DNA of 55,324 bases from Armatimonadetes bacterium 55-13. Lineage in GTDB: Bacteria; Armatimonadota; Fimbriimonadia; Fimbriimonadales; Fimbriimonadaceae. This document shows positions 1 through 7,870 of this stretch, piece after piece. The notes beneath the pieces were generated by a model. It made no database searches, was not told where the DNA came from, and saw only the letters and a list, made by a program, of their open reading frames with translations. A program made the position numbers and the translations under genes. Where the stretch lies: positions 71,664-126,987 of the forward strand of contig MKRX01000014.1 in the NCBI GenBank assembly GCA_001898035.1, in the 5' to 3' direction. Every line of letters starts with the position of its first letter. Positions within the stretch are counted from its first letter, which is position 1.

Positions 1-2
1 AA

Positions 3-953
3 GTCATCCCCGTTAAGTTTGACGACTCCATCAGTACCAAGACCTCCCGACGCGGAGATCGAGTATCGGCAACCGTGGAGGGAGACAAATACCTGCCCGA
101 AGGCACGAAGCTCGTCGGCATTATTCGCGAGATCAAGAAGAAAGACGGCGGTGATAAGGGCTTTGCTGAGTTGGAATTTACGGCGATCCAATTACCTAAC
201 GGCCGAAGAGTGGACATCAGAGCCTATCCAATCCCCTTGGGCGACAAGTACGTTTCCAAGGATCGCGATGGACGGATGGAGGCTAAGAAGGGGACTCGAA
301 GAGAAAACGTTGTCCTAGGAGGCGCGGCCGGTGGGCTGATCTTAGGCTCGATTTTCAGAAAGCCCTTGGAAGGGGCAATCATCGGTGTGCTGGGTGGCAT
401 TTTGGTCGCAGAAACCGACGCAATGAATACCAGTGGCGAAAAAATTGTGGATAAGGGGCAAAAGATGGGAGCGGCTTTCGACCGTGCCATTGCCTTTGAT
501 TACGACCCGCGGGATGACCGTGAAGACGCCTACGATGGACGCAGCCGAGACCAGGATCGAGATGGAAATCGAGATCGGGATTTGGATCGAGACGACCTTG
601 GGAATCGGGATTCCCTCAAGATCGAGTATCGAGATAGGACCATTCGATTTGAAGATTCATCGATTCCTTTCCGAGATGGCTCTACGGTGATGGTTCCCCT
701 GCTGTCAATGGCAGACGAATTGGGACTTGAAGTTACTAAGTCGGGGAGTCAGTCCTACTACCTGGAGGACGAAGAAAATATGCTGAAACTCGAACGGAAT
801 AGTTCAAGTTATCGTCTTAATGGTAAACGATTCGACTTGCCGAAGGAAGTTGTCGAACGAAATGGCATTCTTTTTGTTCCGATCGATTTATTCGCCGCGA
901 TCAAAGAGGATGCGATTTACGTAAACGGCACCAGAATCGCAAATCGATCGTAG
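3..953 (+). CDS. Copper-amine-oxidase-N-like stalk-domain protein, 5' end missing
   Basis: The reading frame is open to the left window edge, so the N-terminus, including any signal peptide, is missing; a GTG at 75 is probably an internal codon. The visible part starts with residues resembling VIPVKFDDSISTKTSRRGD, then has a glycine-rich hydrophobic stretch (about positions 310-420), a charged Arg/Asp-rich linker (about 500-620) and a C-terminal domain of about 90 residues (about 640-945). The last domain, with FRDGSTVMVPLL and GILFVPIDLFAAI, fits the copper amine oxidase N-terminal-like stalk domain, which usually mediates envelope association. The glycine-rich part may insert in or associate with the membrane. 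Function is unknown. A terminator follows. Confidence 0.6.
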   Translation, partial: VIPVKFDDSISTKTSRRGDRVSATVEGDKYLPEGTKLVGIIREIKKKDGGDKGFAELEFTAIQLPNGRRVDIRAYPIPLGDKYVSKDRDGRMEAKKGTRRENVVLGGAAGGLILGSIFRKPLEGAIIGVLGGILVAETDAMNTSGEKIVDKGQKMGAAFDRAIAFDYDPRDDREDAYDGRSRDQDRDGNRDRDLDRDDLGNRDSLKIEYRDRTIRFEDSSIPFRDGSTVMVPLLSMADELGLEVTKSGSQSYYLEDEENMLKLERNSSSYRLNGKRFDLPKEVVERNGILFVPIDLFAAIKEDAIYVNGTRIANRS

Positions 954-994
954 AAAAGAATAGAAGAGAATTCAAAGATTTCCTCCCTCCCCCA

Positions 995-1033
995 AGCCCC
1001 GCGTCTAGCCCTCAGACCGGGGCTCTTCAATTT
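995..1033 (+). terminator. Intrinsic terminator after the stalk-domain gene
   Basis: A stem of AGCCCCG (995-1001) pairs with CGGGGCT (1018-1024), extended by GTCT/AGAC, and is followed by CTTCAATTT. It lies between the end of the plus-strand gene and the convergent glycoside hydrolase gene. Confidence 0.55.
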
Positions 1034-2546
1034 ATGAGGAGGCAACGAGTTCGGTGTTCAGCGAGCTCGTTTCAACTTGCCATTGCCCGGCTTGGATCTG
1101 TGCGCAAGGGACCCTTCTCACTTTTTCCCCGGTGTAAGGATCTAGTGCCCACGCATCCCATCGGCGGTTTGATTTGAATCGATACGGCCCCATTACCGAA
1201 AGCTCCCTCACTGGCAGACCTCCTCGGTTGTCGACTTCCTTCACAACCTTGTCGGAGACAACGTGACTGGAAAAGCCAGTATTCTGAGCATCTCCGAATC
1301 TAATAAGGAGCATGTGCTTTGACTGGTCAACAGACTCTCCGTCAAGCGTTCCCAGGAAGTCGGCTCGGCGGGCAGCTGCGTCACCACGGACCTGGATAAC
1401 CGCCTGGTTGGACTCAAGGCGATAGGCTCCAGACGAAGTTTCCCATGCCGTCCTTAAACCCGTCAGTTTTCTTCGCAAAAGTAGGACGGCGATTCTATCT
1501 GTGGCGAGCCGGACTGGATCGGTATGAAAGGCAAACTGATCAATGGGCGCCTTAGAAGCCTCCATCATTGTTTCATTTGTGGCCAGAGCGTAGGAAATGA
1601 CTACGGACGTGGAACGTTTCACCATTTCTCCCACAAACATGAGACCGGTTTCTCCCCTCAGTTCATTGTAGGGAAGAGAGCCCCACTCCGTGCAGAATGA
1701 TGGCAACTCTGGAAGCATTCGACTAGGTAGTTGCCAGGGCTGGCGAACTCCTGAAGTCGTCAAGTAGCGATTGCCCTGGGGATGGTCCCAATAAACGTGG
1801 AAATCCTCCACGTCGAACTCTTTGGCAGCATCGAGGAGGGACTGATCTACACCTGAATTCAGTCCCCAGACAAGCCCTTTGTATCCCGTCACGCGCACGA
1901 CTTGCAGCATCCACTTAAAGGCAGGTTTGTATTGTGACGTGGGAACATTGAGGAATCTGGGATCATCCTCGTTGAGGGGGCAGATACCCAGGATGGCTGG
2001 CTCCTCTTTCCACGCGGCACAATCGTGGACACTTGTCTTTCGGGTCAAAAGTTGAGTCGCAAACGTCTTCCAGTCGGCTCGGATGCCTTGAGAAGCAGTG
2101 AGGACGCCCCTTTTGAATGCCTCGCGGTTATCGGCTCGATCGCTAAAGAGATCGATGACAATGTATACGCTTTGCCGTTTGAGTGCGGCGACAAATTCGT
2201 CCAGGCGATCCTTGTAACCCCAACCTTGGTCGCGTAAAACCCAATCGAAGTGGTGGAGTCGGACGATGTTGTAACCTCTGAGTGAGATGCTCTTGGCCCA
2301 TTGATTCGCTTGCGAAAGGTCTTTTGGAAAGCAGGCCATACCGGTGAGGTTCGTGCCGACAAATATCCGCTTTGAGCCTTTCGGATCCTTTTGAAATCTT
2401 AGGTTGGCGCCGTCTCGAACGACTCTGCCCAAGGAGCCGGGTATGGGGAATGGTTGCGAGAGGTCGAAGGCAGAATTAGCCTTTGGAGCAGGTCCGCTCC
2501 AGACAATGGTTGGAACGAGGCATAGAGGTAACCAGAATCGAGGCAT
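1032..2546 (-). CDS. Secreted clan GH-A (GH5-like) glycoside hydrolase
   Basis: A 504-residue protein with an N-terminal signal peptide (MPRFWLPLCLVPTIVWSG). The body reads as a TIM-barrel glycosidase: GYNIVRLHHFDW near residue 95, an Asn-Glu pair in ICPLNEDDPRF near residue 190 that fits the acid/base position of clan GH-A, and FCTEWGSLPY near residue 285 offering the nucleophile Glu. About 200 C-terminal residues probably form beta-sandwich or accessory domains. Substrate cannot be deduced. It lies 28 nt after pdxT on the same strand and may be co-transcribed. The family assignment rests on motifs only. Confidence 0.65.
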   Translation of the reverse strand: MPRFWLPLCLVPTIVWSGPAPKANSAFDLSQPFPIPGSLGRVVRDGANLRFQKDPKGSKRIFVGTNLTGMACFPKDLSQANQWAKSISLRGYNIVRLHHFDWVLRDQGWGYKDRLDEFVAALKRQSVYIVIDLFSDRADNREAFKRGVLTASQGIRADWKTFATQLLTRKTSVHDCAAWKEEPAILGICPLNEDDPRFLNVPTSQYKPAFKWMLQVVRVTGYKGLVWGLNSGVDQSLLDAAKEFDVEDFHVYWDHPQGNRYLTTSGVRQPWQLPSRMLPELPSFCTEWGSLPYNELRGETGLMFVGEMVKRSTSVVISYALATNETMMEASKAPIDQFAFHTDPVRLATDRIAVLLLRRKLTGLRTAWETSSGAYRLESNQAVIQVRGDAAARRADFLGTLDGESVDQSKHMLLIRFGDAQNTGFSSHVVSDKVVKEVDNRGGLPVRELSVMGPYRFKSNRRWDAWALDPYTGEKVRRVPCAQIQAGQWQVETSSLNTELVASS

Positions 2547-2574
2547 TTCTTCTTATTTAGACGCTCGAAGTCGA

Positions 2575-3147
2575 CTAGATTCCCAGGAACCACTGGTGAA
2601 GGCGAACATCATCCGTTAACTCAGGGTGAAATGAGGTGCCGAGAAGTTTGCCTTGACGCACCGCGACTACTTTGCCCTGATAGCTCGCAACTGGGATAGC
2701 TGGATCTTTGATATCAGTGACGATTGGTGCCCGGATGAATACTCCCATCACGGGAGTGTCGATGCCTTCCATTTGGACTTCGTCTTCAAAACTGTGGACT
2801 TGGGCGCCAAACGCATTTCGTCGGACAGTGATGTTAAGGAGTCCTAGAGAGAATTGGTGGGGGCGGTCCTCGATGGTTTGAGCCATAAGAATCATGCCCA
2901 TGCAGGTTCCCCATATGGGCATTCCGTTAGACGCCGCTTCCTGAAGAGCCTCGGCAAGACCAAACCGCTGCATCAACATCCCGACGGTTGTGCTTTCTCC
3001 ACCGGGAATGATAACTCGGTCCACTTGGGCCAGATCTTCGCCCACGCGGACTTCGCGTACGATCAGGCCAGGGATGGAACATCTTTCTAGGGCTTCAATG
3101 TGCTTTTCAAAGTCGCCTTGAACGGCAACAACCCCAACGGTAGGCAT
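2575..3147 (-). CDS. pdxT: Pyridoxal 5'-phosphate synthase glutaminase subunit PdxT
   Basis: This 190-residue class I glutamine amidotransferase releases ammonia from glutamine and passes it to PdxS for pyridoxal phosphate synthesis. Diagnostic motifs are VGVVAVQGDFEKH at the N-terminus, IIPGGESTT near residue 48, the nucleophile Cys in GTCMGM near residue 80, and the His-Glu pair in SFHPEL near residue 172. The length is normal for PdxT. No pdxS lies next to it here. The start is an ATG with a TAAACT box exactly 7 nt upstream and no Shine-Dalgarno, which suggests leaderless initiation. Confidence 0.93.
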   Translation of the reverse strand: MPTVGVVAVQGDFEKHIEALERCSIPGLIVREVRVGEDLAQVDRVIIPGGESTTVGMLMQRFGLAEALQEAASNGMPIWGTCMGMILMAQTIEDRPHQFSLGLLNITVRRNAFGAQVHSFEDEVQMEGIDTPVMGVFIRAPIVTDIKDPAIPVASYQGKVVAVRQGKLLGTSFHPELTDDVRLHQWFLGI

Positions 3148-3154
3148 TGCACCG

Positions 3155-3160
3155 AGTTTA
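3155..3160 (-). promoter_or_regulatory. TAAACT -10-like box before pdxT
   Basis: TAAACT on the minus strand, 7 nt before the pdxT ATG. The TANNNT form and spacing match leaderless-transcript promoters known in Deinococcus; no clear -35 is visible. Confidence 0.4.
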
Positions 3161-3221
3161 CTTGTTCACGATGAAAAGGGCAGAGTACATCGCCTTACCA
3201 CTACGCAAGGTTTTAGGGAAG

Positions 3222-3227
3222 TACACT
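3222..3227 (+). promoter_or_regulatory. TACACT -10-like box before arginase
   Basis: TACACT lies 7 nt (TTCGGGC) before the GTG start of the arginase gene, with no Shine-Dalgarno between. It is a candidate leaderless promoter. Confidence 0.4.
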
Positions 3228-3234
3228 TTCGGGC

Positions 3235-4203
3235 GTGATTGACATCATAGGCGTGCCGTTCGACCTTTGTGGAAAGCGACTAGGAAGTCGGCTAGGGCCA
3301 GCGGCTCTGCGTTTGGCGGGGCTGAATCAGGTGCTTCATGATCTCCATGTAGAAGTGAACGATATGGGCGATCTGGATTCCGGAGTTGAGTCCACGCAAC
3401 CTGGTGGGCTTCGGAATTTTGAACCTTTATTAGGCTGCCTAAAGGAATTAAAGGCTCGGGTGAGGGAGTCGTTGCAAAGCCATTCCATTCCAGTAGTGCT
3501 GGGGGGCGATCACTCTTTACCTATTGCTAGCGTGGCCGCGGCGCTGGAAGTCTACGAGGGCGATATCGCCCTGCTGTGGATTGATGCTCACGCCGACCTT
3601 AATACGCCAGGAACTAGCTCGACGGGAAACATCCATGGAATGCCTGTGGCCGCCCTACAGAGGTTGGAGAGTGGAGTTGGTGGGGTGGCGGATGTTCAAT
3701 GGAGTCAGCTTTTGAGTTCCGTAGTGCCGCATCAGGCTCTCTCGCCCGAGAGGTGCGCCTGGTATGGGCTTCGCGACGTGGACCCCTTGGAAGGACTGAG
3801 AATCCGGCAAACCCCCGGCGATCTCGCCATCACGATGCACGATGTCGACCGAAGGGGCGTGGTCGAAACGATCGCTTGGTTCGACCAGTGGATGAAGGAG
3901 TCGGGCGCACGGCACTTATGGATATCGTTCGATGTTGACGCCCTAGATCCTATTTTGGCGCCAGGTACGGGAACGGCCGTTCGCGGCGGGCTGAGCTATC
4001 GGGAATCACATCTTGTGGCTGAGCTACTTCGGGAGTGTCTGGATGCCCGGGACTGTCCTTATCGTCTCATTGGGCTCGACCTCGTAGAGACGAACCCACT
4101 CTTCGATTCCAATAACGAGACGGCGAAGATGGCAGTGGAATGGGTGGGCTCTTTATTCGGAAAGACGATTCTTGGCGGTAAATCGCCTCAGGGTGGACAA
4201 TGA
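3235..4203 (+). CDS. rocF: Arginase
   Basis: A 322-residue ureohydrolase that hydrolyses arginine to ornithine and urea with a two-manganese centre. Metal ligands are visible: GGDHS (His93), DAHAD (Asp117, His119, Asp121) and SFDVDALDP (Asp233, Asp235). GGLSYRE (Glu257) and the ETNPLFDSNNETAKMA end favour arginase over agmatinase. The GTG start at 3235 gives the expected N-terminus (IDIIGVPFDLCGKR). It overlaps kdsD by 4 nt (ATGA), so the two are translationally coupled although metabolically unrelated. Confidence 0.9.
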   Translation: MIDIIGVPFDLCGKRLGSRLGPAALRLAGLNQVLHDLHVEVNDMGDLDSGVESTQPGGLRNFEPLLGCLKELKARVRESLQSHSIPVVLGGDHSLPIASVAAALEVYEGDIALLWIDAHADLNTPGTSSTGNIHGMPVAALQRLESGVGGVADVQWSQLLSSVVPHQALSPERCAWYGLRDVDPLEGLRIRQTPGDLAITMHDVDRRGVVETIAWFDQWMKESGARHLWISFDVDALDPILAPGTGTAVRGGLSYRESHLVAELLRECLDARDCPYRLIGLDLVETNPLFDSNNETAKMAVEWVGSLFGKTILGGKSPQGGQ

Positions 4204-5162
4204 GTTTAGAGTTCGCTCGCACGGTGCTCAAGCGTGAGGCCGACGCGATTGGTCGGTTGGCCGATAACCTAGACGAGTCGTTCGAGACGGCCGTCAAATG
4301 GTTGCTCGACTGCCAGGGGCGTGTGATCACTTGTGGGGTAGGGAAGTCGGGACACATTGCCCGTAAAACGGCGGGGACTCTGAGCAGCACCGGTACGCCT
4401 TCTCTGTTCTTGCATGCATCCGAGGCGGTTCACGGGGACCTCGGCATGGTGACGGCAGGAGATGTGGTGATTCTTTATAGCCACAGTGGGGAGACCGACG
4501 AACTCGTGCGGCTCTTTCCTTCGATCCGTGCTCAAGGTGCGAGGAGCATTTTGATTACAGGTCGGCCTACGTCAAGTGCGGGGCGACTTGCTGACCTCTG
4601 CTTGAACACCCATGTCGACGAGGAAGCATGTCCGAATAATCTCGCGCCCACAACTAGCACAACCGCGATGCTTGCCCTTAGCGATGCGTTGGCTTTGGCG
4701 GCAATGGACCGGCGAGGGTTTGGTAGAGAGGACTTTGCGCGGTTCCATCCGAGTGGGGCGCTTGGAAAGAGGCTACTTCTTACTGTTTCCGATGTGATGC
4801 GACCGAGCGCGGACGTTGCGCTTGTTCAAGTGGGCGATCTAACCAGAGACGTTATTAGGTCGATGACCTTATCGGCAGTTGGAGCGGCACTGGTGGTGTC
4901 GAACGACCACAGTCTTTTGGGACTGGTTAGTGAGAGCGATCTGCGTAAGCACTTGCTGAATCATTCTGATCCTTTGAATGCTCCGGTTGAAGATGTGATG
5001 AATTCTCAACCATCCACGATCTCCCCCGACCTTCTCGCCGTAGAGGCTCTGGAGGTGTTCCAGAATTTTCCTGTCAAGATTGGCGAACTGCCCGTGGTCG
5101 ACGATGGCAAAGTAGCCGGCCTGCTCGTTTTGAAGGATCTCCTCCGAAGCGGCATCCTCTAA
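4200..5162 (+). CDS. kdsD: Arabinose-5-phosphate isomerase (KpsF/GutQ family)
   Basis: A 320-residue enzyme that interconverts ribulose 5-phosphate and arabinose 5-phosphate, the first step to KDO in lipopolysaccharide. The N-terminal SIS domain (about 1-190) shows GVGKSGHIARKTAGT, HGDLGMVTAGD, YSHSGETDEL and the family signature HPSGALGKRL. Two CBS repeats fill residues about 200-320, each opening with DVM or an equivalent. The length matches the family. Its presence implies a KDO-containing outer membrane. The start overlaps the arginase stop. A hairpin follows, but its T-run serves the opposite strand. Confidence 0.92.
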   Translation: MSLEFARTVLKREADAIGRLADNLDESFETAVKWLLDCQGRVITCGVGKSGHIARKTAGTLSSTGTPSLFLHASEAVHGDLGMVTAGDVVILYSHSGETDELVRLFPSIRAQGARSILITGRPTSSAGRLADLCLNTHVDEEACPNNLAPTTSTTAMLALSDALALAAMDRRGFGREDFARFHPSGALGKRLLLTVSDVMRPSADVALVQVGDLTRDVIRSMTLSAVGAALVVSNDHSLLGLVSESDLRKHLLNHSDPLNAPVEDVMNSQPSTISPDLLAVEALEVFQNFPVKIGELPVVDDGKVAGLLVLKDLLRSGIL

Positions 5163-5204
5163 AACAAAAGGGCCGCCAGAATCTTTGAGAGATCCTGGCG
5201 GCCC
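5160..5204 (-). terminator. Intrinsic terminator of the rplU-rpmA operon
   Basis: A perfect 10-bp stem, GGGCCGCCAG (5170-5179) with CTGGCGGCCC (5195-5204). Read on the minus strand it is followed by TTTTGTTTT. It probably also limits read-through from kdsD. Confidence 0.8.
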
Positions 5205-5217
5205 ATCAAAACTTCGC

Positions 5218-5472
5218 TTAGGCTTGGTCGTAGACGCTGATGCGACGCTTGTTCTTTGGACCTTCGAACTTTACTTGACCATCGATCAGCGAATAGATCG
5301 TATGATCGTTGCCCATGCCGACGTTGACGCCGGGGTGGAACTGGGTGCCGCGCTGACGGACGATGATGGAGCCCGGCTTGACGACCTCGCCACCGTACTT
5401 CTTCACACCAAGCATCTTCGGCTTGGAATCTCGACCGTTACGGGATGAACCTTGACCCTTTTTATGTGCCAT
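5218..5472 (-). CDS. rpmA: 50S ribosomal protein L27
   Basis: This 84-residue protein has the full L27 signature: [16 protein letters not shown], a KKYGGE segment, [10 protein letters not shown] and [10 protein letters not shown]. It sits at the peptidyl-transferase centre. It starts with MAHKKG and so lacks the cleaved N-terminal extension of Firmicutes L27. It follows rplU by 4 nt in the standard rplU-rpmA order and precedes a strong terminator. Confidence 0.98.
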   Translation of the reverse strand: MAHKKGQGSSRNGRDSKPKMLGVKKYGGEVVKPGSIIVRQRGTQFHPGVNVGMGNDHTIYSLIDGQVKFEGPKNKRRISVYDQA

Positions 5473-5476
5473 CTAG

Positions 5477-5794
5477 TTAGTTACCTGCCTCGATCGCCGT
5501 CACTTTGAGGTGAGTCTGCGGCTGTCGGTGGCCCCAGCGCTTGCGCTCATTCTTCTTCGGCTTATAGTTAAATCCGTTGATCTTGGGACCCTTGGCCTGG
5601 CGGACAATTTCGCCGGTGACCTTGGCGCCCTTCACGAACGGAGATCCGACTTTGACCTTGCTTCCGTCGGCAACAAGCACGACCTCGTCGAGCACTACCT
5701 TGGTGCCCGGTTCGCCCTCCAGCTTTTCAATGATGAGGACTTCGTCTTTGGCTGCCTTAAACTGCTTGCCGCCCGTCTTTACAATCGCGTACAT
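5477..5794 (-). CDS. rplU: 50S ribosomal protein L21
   Basis: The 105-residue product starts MYAIVKTGGKQFK, the usual L21 start, and ends with the KRWGHRQPQTHLKVTAI region that contacts 23S rRNA. An upstream in-frame extension to 5848 is possible, but the ATG at 5794 has a good ribosome binding site (GGAGA, 7 nt before) and gives the normal length. It begins the rplU-rpmA pair, 62 nt downstream of the GGDEF gene on the same strand. Confidence 0.97.
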   Translation of the reverse strand: MYAIVKTGGKQFKAAKDEVLIIEKLEGEPGTKVVLDEVVLVADGSKVKVGSPFVKGAKVTGEIVRQAKGPKINGFNYKPKKNERKRWGHRQPQTHLKVTAIEAGN

Positions 5795-5855
5795 GAATCG
5801 GTCTCCAACGCCTTCTGGCGCAACTCGATATGATGGCACAACCGACAATCCGACG

Positions 5856-7778
5856 TCAAGCCGCCGACCGCCGTTCGTAAATCATTGCGACGATTTCCGG
5901 ATCGTACCGATGCGGATCGTCCGCCAATGGTTTGCCTTCGCCTTCAACAACGGCAAGGATCACCGCAAGGGTTCTTGCCAACAAAGGAATTTTAGCACCG
6001 CGTTGCTCGAAGCGTTCCTCGAGCGCGTCGATGCTAGGTAAAAGGAGCCTGAATTCCTCTGCATTTCGCATACGCTCAAAGAATTCTGGATCGACGTCTC
6101 GGACTCTTCGAACGGTGGGGATAACGCGCACGAGAGCTTGCAGAATGGCGGTTTGCATGGCCGAAAGATTTAGCTGGGCCGAGAGTCCTATTGCGTCGTG
6201 AAGGCACCGCTGATACAAGTCTTCGCTGTGTGATCGGTCCTCGTCCGGAATCCAGGCGATAATGCCCGGAAGGTTAAGGTCTTCGCGTCGACCGTCAAAG
6301 GACGTCTGTCCTTTGAAGACGACGACTCTGTTCCGGCCCGACCGCTTTGCTTCGAAGAGCGCGACATCGGCAGCTTTGAGGATATCGACGGCATCAACGC
6401 CCCCGTTGGGATAGCTGGCGGAACCTAGACTGACCGTGACATGGCGGTGGTGGCCCGTTCGCGTCACGAAGACGAGACTCTCCACTCGCTGCCGGATTCG
6501 CTCGGCTACTGATAGTGTGGTCTGTTCGGAACTGCCAGGCATGACGACAGTGAATTCCTCTCCTCCGTATCTTGCGGCCAGATCATATGGACGAACGCAG
6601 GTTTTTATCGCCTCAGCCACCAGTCGAAGCACTTCGTCCCCTGCGTCGTGCCCCTCTTCCTCGTTAAAGCTCCTGAAGTGGTCGACATCAATCATGATGA
6701 CCCCCAGTTCCTGCCCGGTGCGAGCCGCTTCGACGACCCTCTGGTGCAAGAACTCTTGAAGACATCGGTGATTCGCAATGCCCGTCAGAGCGTCGTTGGT
6801 GGCCAGTTTTTCAAAGTCCTCAAACATCACCGCCGCATTGAGGGCCAGGGCGAAATGTTCGGCTATCGTTTGAAATAATTCTTGTTGTTCATCGAAAAAG
6901 CCATCTCCTTCACGACTGACGAGTTCGAGAACACCTAGGAGGCGGTCTGAAATGACCAATGGATGTACGCTGGCTCCGCCTGGACGCAGGTAGCAGAACT
7001 TGGCCTCCAATTCGCTGGTGAGGACATGATCCGAAACGTCGGGAGTAAAAAAGCACTGCCGGGAAGCGGCGACAAGTTCGGCCACGCACGTAGAGCCGTT
7101 ATCGGGAGCCAACTTGCTGAGAATGTTCGTTCCGGCACGATTTGCCCCGACGCTGGCAGTAAGACGAAGACAGTTCTCGTTACTGTCCAGCGTCCAAATC
7201 AGCACGGCGGCTAGCTCGGTTGCCGAGGCTATTTCATGGGCGGCAGCGACGGCGATGCTGTGAACCTGTTGGTTCATCGTGAGAATTTTGCCGAGTCGCT
7301 TGAGGGCATTTGCCATCCGCCAACTTTTGCTGGCCTGACGTTTGGCGTTTCGTTCTTCTTGAGCGTTGACGATCAACACGAAAGCGTTAGTCGAGTCTTC
7401 GTGAGCCACGCTCGCGCTGTAGTATCGATATCCCTCAAAGTAGAGCGACCCATGAGATCCCTGGTAGCTTGCCTCCAAGAGATTTCCCAGAGGAGAATCC
7501 AGCATCGATTGGCTTGACCGAAAGAGAGCAATGCGATTCGCCAATCCCCAGGTTCTTCGGACCTTACCGGTGGGGTCGAGGATGGCTACGCCGATCTGGG
7601 AAGGATCAAGGCAGTTCAGCGGACTCGGAACCGGCAAATCAAGCACAATGTTCTGTCCGTCGTTCGTAGGGACGGATATCGGAAACCCAACTTTGCCGTC
7701 GCCCGAACGATCTTCGATCGTCCGAACTCCCAGCTCCTTGAGTAAGGTCAATAATTCGTGTACGGAATGGTCCGGCAC
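5856..7778 (-). CDS. GAF-GGDEF diguanylate cyclase with novel C-terminal region
   Basis: A 640-residue soluble protein. Residues about 20-140 look like a PAS-like sensor, about 165-320 a GAF domain, and about 325-490 a GGDEF domain with the active motif GGEEF (in AARYGGEEFTVVMPG), which would make cyclic-di-GMP from two GTP. The product-inhibition RxxD site is not obvious. The last 130 residues, including LSAMQTAILQALVRVIPTVRR and LARTLAVILAVVEGEG, form an alpha-helical region I cannot assign. The start is a GTG at 7778. It lies upstream of rplU-rpmA on the same strand and is divergent from the C11 peptidase gene. Confidence 0.8.
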   Translation of the reverse strand: MPDHSVHELLTLLKELGVRTIEDRSGDGKVGFPISVPTNDGQNIVLDLPVPSPLNCLDPSQIGVAILDPTGKVRRTWGLANRIALFRSSQSMLDSPLGNLLEASYQGSHGSLYFEGYRYYSASVAHEDSTNAFVLIVNAQEERNAKRQASKSWRMANALKRLGKILTMNQQVHSIAVAAAHEIASATELAAVLIWTLDSNENCLRLTASVGANRAGTNILSKLAPDNGSTCVAELVAASRQCFFTPDVSDHVLTSELEAKFCYLRPGGASVHPLVISDRLLGVLELVSREGDGFFDEQQELFQTIAEHFALALNAAVMFEDFEKLATNDALTGIANHRCLQEFLHQRVVEAARTGQELGVIMIDVDHFRSFNEEEGHDAGDEVLRLVAEAIKTCVRPYDLAARYGGEEFTVVMPGSSEQTTLSVAERIRQRVESLVFVTRTGHHRHVTVSLGSASYPNGGVDAVDILKAADVALFEAKRSGRNRVVVFKGQTSFDGRREDLNLPGIIAWIPDEDRSHSEDLYQRCLHDAIGLSAQLNLSAMQTAILQALVRVIPTVRRVRDVDPEFFERMRNAEEFRLLLPSIDALEERFEQRGAKIPLLARTLAVILAVVEGEGKPLADDPHRYDPEIVAMIYERRSAA

Positions 7779-7870
7779 TGTACTACGAATACTCGGCTCA
7801 CTTGAACCTAGCCGCGAGCCATACTGGACTGAACCAACACTAATAACAGGGCATCTAAGAACCGTAAAAT

